From: Paragyromitra xinjiangensis
Taxonomy: Eukaryota > Ascomycota > Pezizomycetes > Pezizales > Discinaceae
Length of the DNA: 64,000 bases
Reading direction: 5' to 3'
Assembly (NCBI GenBank): GCA_038503065.1
Contig: JBCAMK010000005.1
Span: 1,860,001-1,924,000 of the forward strand
The notes under the pieces were generated by a model, which did not search any database, was not told the DNA's origin, and saw nothing but the letters and a program-made list of their open reading frames with translations. Positions 27,521 through 38,495 of this stretch are shown one piece after another (the first letter of the stretch is position 1; every line of letters starts with the position of its first letter). The translations under genes were made by a program, and so were the position numbers.

Positions 27521-27915
27521 TGTGTTTGGGGTCGGGGGTTAATTGAGGAGGGTAATGATTGGGATTGTAGGTATATTTGGGGTAAGTATATTTGGGAGTG
27601 AGTATTGAGGCAGTCTGGTTATCCAATCGATATTCCCCTCACGAGAAGTCCTACATGTAGTAACTGTGGAGGGGTTATTTAGTGGGGGCCTTGTATGACG
27701 TCGGATGCCGCATGGGTTTTAGTGGGGATGTCATTGCAGATTGAGATGCGGGGACATGGAATAAGTGATGGAGATGATATTGGTTTATTAGTTATACATG
27801 AGATGAGATTGGTGTTTCTGTCCAAGGCCGTATAAATAATTAACAATGTTCTATAGACACGAAAGCTGTGATAGACATGCAAATACGTAGGGTTCTCCAA
27901 GTTCGAGCCATAGGG

Positions 27916-28107
27916 TACCGTATAAACTCGGTCATAACGAAGTGGCCTGGACTGAGACTATGATAAAATAAACATCTCGATCGACTTCAGGCTTAGTTAC
28001 AACCAGTAAATAAGCAACCCAAGCCCTTACTCGCAGCCATTCAGAGTATGGGTATGTCCTGCCAGTCTCATCCCAGGCCACTTCGTTATGACCGAGTTTA
28101 TACGGTA
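27916..28107. repeat. 44-bp near-perfect inverted repeat, 104-bp spacer
   Basis: Arm 27916-27959 is the reverse complement of 28064-28107 with two mismatches in 44. No clear target-site duplication flanks it. It could be a small foldback element or MITE, or a transcribed hairpin feeding the RNAi machinery. High identity implies a recent origin or maintenance. Confidence 0.85.
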
Positions 28108-28680
28108 TGCGAAGATTAAACATATACCTACCACGCCTGAACGCCAATTTCCGGATCCAGAAAATTGAACAGAGAAACACCTCGAAATCTCTGCGATTTT
28201 GGGCTCTTTCCAATCCTCACAACAGACTTAGGCAGGCAGTTTGAAGCGTCGCAGGGATTGTCGCAGGGATCATGAAACGCGCACAATCGGTGTCCGCACA
28301 ACAGAAAATTTCCAAAACCAACCATCGAAAGCAAAAAACATTCATCAATGAAACTAAGTTCGCAATTGACCTGATCGAAATAGAAAAAAGATTCGATCGC
28401 CGTCCCGTAAATTTTCGTAATAGTGATACCGCCTTAAGAGGTTCTCAGAATGGATTCTCGCTTTCCCTTTGGGTTTCTTCGTGTCCCCACCAAAAAAAAA
28501 AACTCCCCCGTTCTCTACCCCGCAGATCACCGTGCGCAAATCTACCCACGCACGCACAAATCCCACACATGAACTTTTTTTTTCCACGCACACACAACCC
28601 CATATCAACAGCAGTCTCATCTGGCAGTCACAGAAACCGAAACCCTTCTTTGCTCAGGGCGCAGCAACAAAGTCACCATA

Positions 28681-28890
28681 GTAAGTGATCCTTCGTTTTG
28701 ATCATTTCTATATGCAATTCCGAGTCTGCACCCAACAAATGGGAGTTAAATGTTTCCCTTTGCATCAAACAACAATATCGAGAATCGAATTTATGAAATT
28801 ATTTCAGACCGCTGACAAAATGGGTTTCTTATTGTCGCTCGTCTCGCTGCAAGGCGGGGAAGCGACTTTACTTCCGTCTTTTTATCACAG
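28681..28890 (+). promoter_or_regulatory. probable 5' UTR intron before the 899-aa gene
   Basis: A strong donor (GTAAGTGA) at 28681 and an acceptor (tttttatcacag) ending right at the ATG at 28891 fit a 210-nt leader intron. Leader introns are common in fungal regulatory genes. Not proven without transcripts. Confidence 0.5.
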
Positions 28891-31675
28891 ATGAATGAGG
28901 AAGATCTTCGGCTACTGCAGGCTGCTGCTGCGGGCTTTACCGCCGTCAACAATGCTGATGCTCCGAATGCGTCTGTGCTTGACGGCGTACCGACCGTTGC
29001 AGTCGACGACAACCTGGAGCTCAGAGTCGCTGACTTATCCGCCGATGAAATCAACGCAGCGCTACAGGTTCTAGCTGGTGTCATGGAGCACGACGACAAG
29101 GGCCAAGGCCCCCAACAACTCCCTCCGCCAGAGGAATCCAATTCCGACCCAAACACAACTGCCAACAGCGAATTCGACTTCGATATAGCAGAGAACTCGA
29201 TTGGCAATCTAAAGAAGTTATTGGGTTTTGACGACCCAGACGCGGACGTCGTCGATGAGATTCTGCGACAGCATAATGTGAGCGGTGTTGCAAGAGGGAT
29301 GGACGACCAATCTCCGGAAATCGACTATGAAGGGCAGCTTGCAGATCTACAGAAGAGTCTCGCGGAGTTGCCGCATCCCGCTGCGAGAGTCAATTCACCG
29401 CTCACCCAAGACACAGCTGCCACAGAACTCGATCATCAGACGGCTACCAATCTTGCGAACTGGATATCCGGACTTATTCATCCCACAACTGGAGGCCCAG
29501 CTCCTTTTATTGCAGCACCTCCTGCGCAACCCCGAGGCCGAACACGACAGTCATCCATCACCGACCCCTTCGAGGACCCCGTGAAGGCCGCCGAGAAAGA
29601 ACGCATTCGCGTCGAAAATCGTGAGCGGAAAAAGAAGTGGAGAAACCAGAATCAGGAACGAAGTGAGTTAATTTCCCTATACATTCATCCCAGCTTCTAT
29701 ACTAGCTGCTCCTAGGATTTTCGCTAACGGGCAACCTTGTATCACAGACAAAGACAACGACCTCCGCTGTCGCGTCACCAAGCGTGCTGCTCAACTATAC
29801 GGCAACGCTACTAGTCTTGAGAAAACCCATTGGATCGAACGCGAATTCAACCGTCGTCGCTCCAAACGCGTCACTCGCAAGGAGCAACGCATCATCGACA
29901 ACCCTGCCAGCGGCAATTCCAATGTTGGCTGTTCCAGCGTGTTTCCAGCATTCAGTAACTCTAACTCTTCATCACCACCACCGAACTTTTCGCCCGTCAA
30001 TACAGAGAGAGATAATTATACGTTCGGTGAAGGCCCCCAACCTAGGGAGGAGATGGTTGACGTTATGCATCTCTTGGCAGCCTTGAGCGGAGAACCTGGG
30101 ATGTTGGCGACGTTGATGAGCGTGGCTGTTGCGAATGGATATAGCGAGGAAGTGCTGGCAGCACAGTGCAGGGAGGAGTCGACGCCTAATGGCAGTATTG
30201 ATGGAGACAATGGTACTGAAAACCAGGATTTCGCCGGAATCGCAGAAAACATTGGTGACCTAGCAGGCACGCTAAACACCTGGACACCAGAGGCGTCGTT
30301 GACTCCCGTGCCCGCAGACATTCAACAGCCATCCCAACAAGTTCCTCCAGAGCCCGAAAGCATTGAGGATATCGAGAGAATCAATAGAATTGAAGCAGGT
30401 TTTGAGGACCTTGTTGCGAATCTCGAACGGGGCTTAAGGGAGCATCAGGATAATCAGAACGCGAACCAGGAGGTAAAGCCTGAGCCTAAATCACCAAACC
30501 ATTCGCCCGAGGAGCATCATGCAGATAACTACTCTTCTGCCCCGACCCCAACGCTAGAGGAATTGGGACTAGATAATATGGGTAATATCGATAATATTGG
30601 CGATGCGATTGCAGACCTGTTGAAGGGCCAGTCTGGAGGGACTGAAGGAGCGCCAGCGGATGAGGCGGGTGAAGTTGAGTTCGATGACGAAGATATACAG
30701 CGATTGATTGCAGAGGGCGGAGCAGATGTGGAGATGTTGCTGAGTTCTATGGAGGCCGATGGGACGGCAGCGGCCATGTTGGCACAGGAGGCGCCGGAAA
30801 GTGTTGCGGATGCAGGTGTGGAGGATTATATTGCAGGGGCCGATGATCAGACGGAGTTAGCACGGCAGCTACAGCGGGCAGGACATAGCCCAAACCCAGA
30901 TTCTGAGAGGCAGTCGGATGAAAGCCAATCTACAAGTTTTACGGTGGATGGGGATGATCTTCCTATGGCAGAGGGTATGACACTTGAGGAAATCAATAGC
31001 CTCCTCGCGGACCTCAACGGCGATGCAGACTCGGGACCTATGCAACTCGATACTCCGGTTGAGTCTGCTCTACAACAGGTACAGGGCTCCCCTGCGCTGG
31101 CACCACCATTAGCAGCATCTGCTTCAGCACCTCCAGTTCAACCGCCACCTTTCAATCCCGACCCGGATACATCAGCCCTATACACCAAAGACACAATTGT
31201 AGCCATCTTTAAAGCTATCCTTGAGATGTCCCCTGCTCCCCCTCCCCATCGAGGAACTAAACGTCCCTCTCCTGGTTCTTACAGCAACACATCTCCTGCC
31301 AAACGGCACCGTGGTCATACCCCTAGCACTGGGATGAGTATGAATACGGCCACCATGGCAGCATTAAGCCAACTCAATGGTCTTCTTAATAGCAGTGGAT
31401 ATTTACACCATAATCCACACCCCGCGGTGTCACCGGTAAATATGCAGAGCCAGGCATATGTCGCAAGTTTCGGCACAACAGATGGGATGAACAAGAGGCT
31501 TATGGCGATGAAACCGCCGCCATATAGGCCAGGTGGAAGTGGTGTGAGTGGTGCGGGAGCAGGTGGGGCAGTGGGTGCAGGTGTGCAGGTGAAAAGAAAG
31601 ACAGGAGAGGAAGAGAAAAAGGTAAGGGCTATGGGATTTCCGCCATTGATGGCGGGTATGAAGAGGAAGTTGTGA
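28891..31675 (+). CDS. 899-aa acidic protein with DUF3020-like basic region
   Basis: Exons 28891-29662 and 29748-31675. Residues about 225-290 form a highly basic block that crosses the intron: RVENRERKKKWRNQNQER followed by NKDNDLRCRVTKRA. It resembles the fungal DUF3020 domain and could bind nucleic acid; the family name is from memory. The rest is acidic, Ala/Glu/Asp-rich and mostly disordered, with short helical repeats (EINAALQVLAGVME, EEINSLLADLNGDAD). A Pro-rich stretch precedes a basic segment (GTKRPSPGSYSNTSPAKRHR) that looks like a nuclear localisation signal. The tail ends GFPPLMAGMKRKL. I infer a nuclear transcription or chromatin role; the partner is unknown. Confidence 0.8.
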
Positions 31676-32600
31676 ACCTAAGCCTCAAATACGTGAGCTT
31701 TAGGGGTTTGGCAGGCTTTCCGTTCGCTAAAGGTGGTTGTTTTCATCCAGTAAATATCTTACGTCTTACGTTTGCTTCCTTTTTAAAAGGTATCGTTAAA
31801 AGTTCGGCGGGGCTGAGGTTTCTTGGTTAATTTCTATCTCTCTCTGTCTATTAAGATCAAATCTTGTTTCTATTGGTTTCGGTTTTTGGGATGGGGTTTT
31901 CTATCTGGATTTGTTATTCCTGCTTCCAGCCGGGGTCGGTGTTTTTTTTCTCAAAAGTTCTATCTTGGTCTCTGGGAGGGTCTCGTCCTTTCTTTATGGG
32001 TTTCCTTCTTGTCTGGGTTTCTCTATCCAACGGCGTGGCAACGGTGAGTTTTCTGCTTTCGCAAATCACACGCGTACAGTGCGCTCGAAAAAAGTATTTC
32101 CATTTTTTGTAGATAAAACTTTGTCTGGGTTGGGTTCACCACGGGCTGTTTTTCTGGAGTATGTTACGATTTTACGAGTTATGGTTTAATGTGACAGTCT
32201 TTGTCTTTCTTTATAGGAGGTCGGTAGTGTTATTCGGCTGCATCGTGGGAGTTCTCTTTGGTTCATGTTGGTTATTTGGGTAAGGATATTCTGGAAAGAA
32301 TCTGTATGTTGGCTGATTTGGTTTATTTCGTAAGTTATGGCGTGGGTGGTAGCAGTGATAGTGGTAGTCACGGGATATCACTCGTCATTTATAACGTGTT
32401 TCTGATATCGAGGAGGATAGAAGGCGTTCATGACGAGGAATTCGAGGGTAAATAGAGCTCACTATGGGCCCTAATCAAACCAATTTCTGGCAATTTGCTT
32501 CTTAAGTGGTCCAGGCCAAACCCATCTCTGATTTTGGTTGCTAGGCACGAGATCACATAAATCCCCATCGGCGGTGCTTACATGTACATCCTAGGTTTAT

Positions 32601-32974
32601 TATAAGAACAAAGGTTTAATCTACCTCCCGATGGGCATGACCCGGCTCAATCTACCCTTCGGGTTTAATCTACCCAAGACTCACTCTTTTTCTCCTATGT
32701 ACCGTGACCTCCACCCACATTGATTGCCAGGCTGTTTACAGCAAGTACAAACATTTTTGCACGCCTGTGGCTCCTAGCACCCGCTGCTTGAGCGCAGCAG
32801 CAGGGCTGCCTCTCTTTTCAGTTTCGCTGCTGATAGAAGACAAGCTGCACCCCTAGATACAAGACCTCGCCAGGAAGGAACTATTGGTTCTTGTGGGTGG
32901 CAACCATGATGGGAAGTGGATTGTGTTGAAAAGAGATACAGTTTCATAGGGTAGATTAAACCTTTGCTCTTATT
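32601..32974. mobile_element. MITE-like foldback element, 25-bp terminal inverted repeats
   Basis: Termini 32601-32625 and 32950-32974 are inverted with 23 of 25 matches. The core motif gtttaatctacc recurs inside near 32655. The element is short and non-coding, as expected for a MITE. Target-site duplication is unclear, so class is not assigned. Confidence 0.5.
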
Positions 32975-34338
32975 ACGATTACTTGTTAGTGTGCGTAGAA
33001 TTAACATGAATTCTTCTAGCTCATTAGGTTTCAACTGTCTATTGAAGAGGGGAATCTTGGCAAGTGAAAGTTCATTGTAACTTCCAGCTTCGGGGCCACG
33101 TATTGGCCGGCCCGGGGCAGAGCATGACGCAAGTTTCTTCCTTGGAATTGGTATCTCGCTGAACCTAGGTGAGATATCGGCGATCAGGTCGTCCTTTCAG
33201 GTCATTCCTGGGCCTAGAGGAGACTAAGGCCTACTACGCTTTGCGTCCTTCTAGGCCTTCTGCTTCAGAGTTGCCAGCGTGACAAATATTTTTCAATGTA
33301 GTGGTATGTATCGCACTAGCAGCTTCGGGTCGACTGCTTAGGTTGAAGGCTGGAAAGCTTAATGGTTGCATGTGTTCTTCAAAGCTCATATGCGTGATCG
33401 GCCCGGGGCTGCGATGCATACTACGTCAGCCGAAACCCCTATCACGATACATCTTATCATCCTGGATGGAACATTCTCCCAAGTTCACAGTTGCTTATCA
33501 CATTTCTAACGGCCTCCGTTCAGTTGTCCCTACCTCTTCTTTACCCCCACTCTCTTCTCAAATCAGCGGTTGAAATAGTATCCGAAATATTTACCCTTGG
33601 CACACTGCTTAAAGACATCTCGATAAATTGGCTATAGGCATTTTATCTCCCATAGAAAGAAAATAAAATGGGTGGGTCGCTTGGGCTCTATTGAGGGCCA
33701 GATCTGGTAAGTGCCAAGTCAGTTCGCTTGTGTTGTAACTGTACTAACATCCCGATTAGGCTCTCAATAGATAACGCCTACCAACGACAACCCACCAACT
33801 GTTCCACCATGACGGCAAATAAGCCCACTCTCACACACTGGCGTTCATCTTGTTCCTTTTAATGGATATCCATCATGGATACGAAACGGTTGCTCTTTGT
33901 AAAGAGATTTTAGCATGGGGTGTGCCTTTTTTTCCTTTTTTTCGGGCCGTGATTGGGATATACCTATTGTATTCATTACAGTTTATCTCTAGGTTCTTTC
34001 GATTTCAGTTGTGCTTGGTCTGAACCCTTTCTATTATCACTTTATCCCTCATCTCTAGCTTTTCATAGGGTTACCAGTACTCAAATTAGCTATTTGATGA
34101 GGTCTATTGAAGGCGTGGATAGATATTCCGAATTACATGACCACCCCCCAATGTTTCGCCACCTCAACCATTCTCTTAGTTCACGAATTACTCCCCAGTT
34201 CTTTATCTATAGCTAACGAGAAAGCTCTTCTTTCTCCGTTCAGCTCAAGCCCATAATTAGAACCCTTTATGTAAACCTACTACAAACAGTCACACACACG
34301 CTACATTTTCACCCCTTTGGTCCCTAGCATCTCCTTGA

Positions 34339-34346
34339 TATATATA
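34339..34346 (+). promoter_or_regulatory. candidate TATA box of the pheromone gene
   Basis: TATATATA lies about 230 bp upstream of the ATG at 34577, with a CT-rich stretch and an A-rich leader between. A TATA box would fit a strongly inducible gene. Position is the only evidence. Confidence 0.35.
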
Positions 34347-34576
34347 GAGAGACACCCTTTCATCTTGCGATCGGCTTCCATCTCTCGTTCGAGTGTTGCT
34401 TCCTTAAAAGGCCACAGCATCCACCTCTGTCCGTCTACATTTCCTCCAGAGATCATAACCCCTTTTAACGCACTTTAACCTTACTTATATTGTGCGCAAC
34501 CTTCACATACATATCTAGCGTGACTACGCTATATCGCTTCTACAAAAACTAAAAACTAAAAAAACAACACATCAGG

Positions 34577-35316
34577 ATGAAGATCCTTACTATTATCATT
34601 ACCTCCCTCATCGCTGGGGCGGTGGCGGAAGCAGACCCATGGTCCGCAAGGCCTGGACGCGGTGTCTATAAGCGTGACCCTGATGCCTCGCCTTGGAGTG
34701 CCCGCCCGGGGCGTGGGGTCTATAGACGCGATGCGATAAGGAGACGTGAGGCCGATCCGTGGCACCCCAGGTATGTACCTTTTTCCCCCTTAGTTTCATA
34801 TTATATTTATACTAACTACTATTAGACCGGGCCAAGCAGTATATAAACGTGAAGCTGAGGCCGAGCCAGAGTCTGAACCGGAAGCTGAACCTGAACCGTG
34901 GCATCTTGGGTTTGTTACAAGTCCTTTCTTTTACCTACTTCCCACTTCCATAATGTTGGTTTGGTATTAATTAGCTTTTGTGTGGAATAGACCTGGAAGC
35001 GCAGTTGATAAGCGTAATGCTTCGCCATGGAGTGCCCGTCCCGGACGTGGTGTCTATAAGTCCAAACGTGAAGCTGAGGCCGACCCCGAACCCTGGCATC
35101 CTCGGTAATTCCTAACCAAACTTTCTTTTTTTTATTCAATCACTGCTTTTAGAAGCTAACATTAAACATGATAGCCCTGGCCAAGCTGTCTACAAACGCG
35201 AAGCTGAGCCTGCGATTGGTACTGAAAAAATACCTCTTATGGCCCGTGAACCGGACCCAGAGCCGATTAGATTTCAGCCGCTGGGTGAGATTAGGCGCGA
35301 TACCGCCGAAGAGTAA
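34577..35316 (+). CDS. alpha-factor-like mating pheromone precursor with split repeats
   Basis: Secreted precursor, 177 aa. Exons 34577-34770, 34826-34909, 34991-35104 and 35175-35316. A signal peptide (residues 1-17, cleavage after AVA) is followed by six peptide units: WSARPGRGVY at 22, 40 and 106; WHPRPGQAVY at 62 and 128; WHLGPGSAVD at 90. Each is followed by a dibasic kexin-type site (KR or RR; KSKR once). Each is preceded by X-Ala/X-Pro dipeptides such as EAEADPEP, the substrate of Ste13-type peptidases. W...PGQ..Y resembles yeast alpha-factor (WHWLQLKPGQPMY). All three introns are phase 2 in the residue before P-G of each WH-type unit. A kexin-processed RiPP precursor is the alternative; no oxidase of that type is nearby. 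Confidence 0.85.
34640..35205 (+). repeat. six decapeptide units of the pheromone precursor
   Basis: Coding repeats: WS-type three times, WHPR-type twice, WHLG-type once. WS-type units are whole within exons. WH-type units are always split by an intron at the same codon. The WHLG unit ends in Asp rather than Tyr, so it may be decaying. Confidence 0.85.
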
Positions 35317-36526
35317 TTGGCCACTGTTACCGTAAGCCCTTCTAACATTATCCTTCGTCTATCCTTAAGTATCTTTTGCTAATTTGACTACATATATCGT
35401 AGAAGACTAAACAGATTGAGACGCGAAACCCACCACACATTCATTTCTTTCCTTAGGTTAATTTCTTTTTGTTTTTGTTTTTGTTTTTGTTTTCGTTTTT
35501 CGACCGACTGTTTTATGACCTCTATTGGAGATTATTGTGAACTTGTTCCCTTGTTTGTTTAAGCTGAGTGGTAGAGATGGACGCCTACCACTCAACATTC
35601 TTGTTTCCTATGTGAATATTTCATTTTTGTACGCCGGACTACGGATGGGTTGGATGATTGACTTTTTCTTACTTTAACTGTATTTTCTTCCTCAATCTTG
35701 AAAGGTTATGTACGGGAAAATCCACTGGCAAAGTTTGTGGATCTCTCTGGCTATAACACGCAAACATACACCTTTATTGATAAAAACAATGCGACTCTGG
35801 CGTTTATCCCAATTTTGCTCTAGTTTTTCTTAATGTTTAGTTACTGTTGTCGACTCGGCTCGACCTCGCTCGCAGGGGAAACTTTGATGAAAGTATTTTA
35901 ATTCATCTCCTTGTTACCTCCTTATTCCTTTGGGGGAGTTTTTGCTCATCAATATTTTGTTGATGACGGTCTCGTCATGATCTGACGGAACATTTTCCTT
36001 TGTTTTTGCGACCGAGAATCTGGCCTGGACACCCAGATCCTCTAGCCTGATTTTATTTGCTGCTATGGACGGACGGACTATCATATTTTCATTCCGTGGA
36101 ATTATGGTGAATGGATGGGAAGGGGAGACAGAAACGACGGGAGGGTGGGCGATGTTTCAGGCCTTGTTTTCTTTTCTTCTTTTAGGACGAGCAATTATTT
36201 CTTTCCGCGATAGGCCTAAAATGGAAACCCTTTGCGGTCATTTCTGATTCCCACACAGCCCAACTCTACTTAACCAACCAACCAATCAATCAATCCACGA
36301 GGTACTGCCTGAGGCCTTGGATCATGTGAAGTCACTCGGTTCAATATTGATATCCGAAGTACGAGTGACCAGTTGTGGATGAATACGCGACAGCCACGGG
36401 ACAACCCTAAGCCCCCACAACGCAGCATCACCTCCCTTAAGTCAACCATCAACCCACTAAGTGCCCCAGGCTCGAGCTATTCGGCAATCATCTAGGACTA
36501 ACTGCATCTATCCAAAATTATTCGCT
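35317..36526. other. intergenic, pheromone 3' UTR and PEP12-like promoter
   Basis: About 1.2 kb. A GTTTTT-type run lies at about 35468-35505, in the likely 3' UTR. The rest is T-rich and without coding look. Promoter of the PEP12-like gene should be in the right 300 bp. Confidence 0.5.
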
Positions 36527-37573
36527 ATGTCCTTCGACAATCTCTGTCGGCTTGAAGCGCAGCCCGACTTAACACAATTTTCCCGCTACCCTGATAGCCA
36601 TGCACTTGAATCTGATATCACACCTCTCTCATCTCAGATATCATCTCTTGATAGCACCGTTTCACGGCTCTCATCACTGCTCGACCAGGTTGGGGGTAAA
36701 CGGGACAGTGAGAAACTTAGGGAAGATGTGAAGGGACTATTGGTGCAGACGAGGGAGGATTTCAAGATCATTGGGAAGTCTATGAGGGAGGCACAGCGCT
36801 GGAAGGGGCTTTCCGTATGTTCTTTCTCTTACTTCAAATCTCGTCCCTCAACAGTCACACGAGACACAGGTGGGAATAATGTCTAAGGTTAATCAATGGA
36901 ATGGAACTAGGGCCCACAGCAGTACTCAATACAGAAGCTCTCTGTCATCTTTTCCTCAACCTTACGACGATTCCAATCTCTGCAACGTATCTCAGCCGAA
37001 AAGACGAGCCAACGTCTCCTTGGGACCTTGCCAAGACCCAAACCTAGGAATAGGGATCAAGTAGAGTGGCAAGTTCAACCCCAACTGTTGCAAAAAGCGT
37101 TGGCAGATCAATCGGAAGTTGAGTTCCAGGAATCAATGGTACTGCAGCGAGAGGAAGAGATACAGTCGTTGCAAAAGGGGATAGAAGATATCAACGAAAT
37201 CTATAAAAGTCTTGCGGATATTGTTAGTTCACAAGGTGGTGATCTAAACGACATCACAGCGCGCGTGGTTACTTCTACGCAAGCCACCAAAATGGCGTAT
37301 GTTCATCCATTCAACCTTCCAAGATTGCTCTTATGTTACCTAGGTGCGTACCAGGGAATTGGTAAGCTCACATCGTTATCTAGAGGCGCCGAGTTGCGGC
37401 ATGCGCTTAAATGGCAGAGAAAGGCAAGAAAGAGGGCATGCAGTCTGTTGCTACTTTCGACAATCTTGTTTGGGATTGTATTACTCGTAGTATGTACAAC
37501 TATCCCGCTCCGGACGGAAGTTCTCTACCTAGCCAACCTATCTGTTAACTGGCAATAGATCTTGGCTGGATGA
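36527..37573 (+). CDS. Qa-SNARE, Pep12-like endosomal syntaxin
   Basis: Syntaxin for fusion at endosome or vacuole membranes. Exons 36527-36814, 36855-36869, 36920-37296, 37384-37489 and 37559-37573, 266 aa. The N-terminal helices run to about residue 96. The SNARE motif (about 170-225) is VLQREEEIQSLQKGIEDINE...YKSLADIVSSQGGDL, with RHALKWQRKARKR then a C-terminal anchor LLLLSTILFGIVLLVILAG. The last exon is only 15 nt and gives a short tail as in Pep12; reading on without it adds 23 odd residues. The 15-nt exon 2 (SHETQ) may instead be intronic, since both options keep frame. An in-frame ATG at 36461 exists; 36527 (MSFDNL) is preferred. Confidence 0.8.
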
Positions 37574-38433
37574 TTGTCGGTGTAAAAACGAGAGACGAAA
37601 GACGACAGGCAGGTAGATATTGGCAGTTGCTTCTCTGGTGTCTGAGTGGTAAAGTTTTAGCCGTTGCCCGCTGCTAGGAGTACTGCATATGGTTTAGGAA
37701 AATTATGATACCCTTCGAGTTTGGTTGACCTGCAGTGATTTAAGTATCGATGCCTCTATTAAGTTGCAGTAGCACACCCCGCGTATGAGAGCCGGCGAAA
37801 CTTGATGTCCAGGAAAGAGTTTGGTAACTGGACGATACCAACCGCACCAACTGCCGGGGTCCTATCCCGATATGGAAAAAGAAAATTAACCACGAATTAT
37901 ATCTGTTGAGACACTGAGGCTACCATCGGGCGAATCTAAAGCAAGTCATCACATGCGAGGCTAACCGAGGGGCTCTTGGTCCCACCGTTTCTGCCCACAG
38001 CCAAACTTCACAACTACCAACACGATACCACGGGAAGTGAATAGAATTAACCTGCTTCGTCTCCACAAATTTACACCCAGATTCACATATTATCATCCAC
38101 TCCGCAGGCACTCACATTTACACAAGAAACGCATAGCATAGACAATCAGACAAAGAAAAGAGTGAATTAAATATAAAGGTCGCACCTAGCCACAAGCAAC
38201 GTTTTAGAGGAAAAACAAAACTACAAAAAAAAGATTATTCCCCGCAAGTAGTTGCATAGAAATGAACAAAAAAAATACCCTTTTTCCTTCGCCTACTAGT
38301 AACGGACTCCATTACGCATTCTCTCGTATTTTGTTGATGAGTTTGTCGCTGAATGTTGAACCGCCCCGGTCTAAGTTCTCTCAGATCCTCGATTCGAAGA
38401 AATACCGCAAATAAATACGAATTCCAGCGTACA
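37574..38433. other. intergenic between the convergent syntaxin genes
   Basis: About 860 bp that should contain both 3' UTRs. A 63-codon minus ORF at 37920-38111 does not encode a membrane anchor, so I see no fourth alternative exon here. Confidence 0.5.
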
Positions 38434-38495
38434 TTACTTCTTGTTGACCAGTGTAACGACAACGGCGATAATGACGATGACGATGATGATAAGGA
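38434..38495 (-). other. alternative last exon C of the SSO-like gene
   Basis: Encodes LLIIIVIVIIAVVV then the tail TLVNKK and a stop. Acceptor reads ggaatag, with a good TTCTAACTG branch site about 16 nt upstream. Intron from the shared donor is 769 nt. Confidence 0.7.

Larger units (their letters stand above)
27521..28890. other. intergenic: FUN14 promoter, inverted repeat, 5' UTR of next gene
   Basis: About 1.4 kb between divergent genes. It holds a near-perfect 44-bp inverted repeat (27916-28107), a TACATGTA at 27652, and on the right a probable 5' UTR intron of the 899-aa gene. The ORFs here read through the inverted repeat or are low in complexity, so they are not called. Confidence 0.5.
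31676..34576. other. 2.9-kb intergenic region with foldback element and pheromone promoter
   Basis: The left 800 bp is T-rich and probably 3' UTR of the 899-aa gene. A 374-bp MITE-like inverted-repeat element lies at 32601-32974, with a TACATGTA at 32579 just outside it. Short ORFs in this stretch show no coding look. The right end, with TATATATA at 34339 and an A-rich leader, should be the pheromone gene promoter. Confidence 0.5.

Noticed and set aside
34577..35316. Kexin-processed RiPP precursor (dikaritin type) instead of pheromone
   Set aside because: Core sequence and X-Ala/X-Pro spacers fit alpha-factor better, and no UstYa-like oxidase or other cluster gene is nearby.
37920..38111. 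Possible fourth alternative anchor exon of the SSO-like gene
   Set aside because: The translated stretch has no continuous hydrophobic segment.
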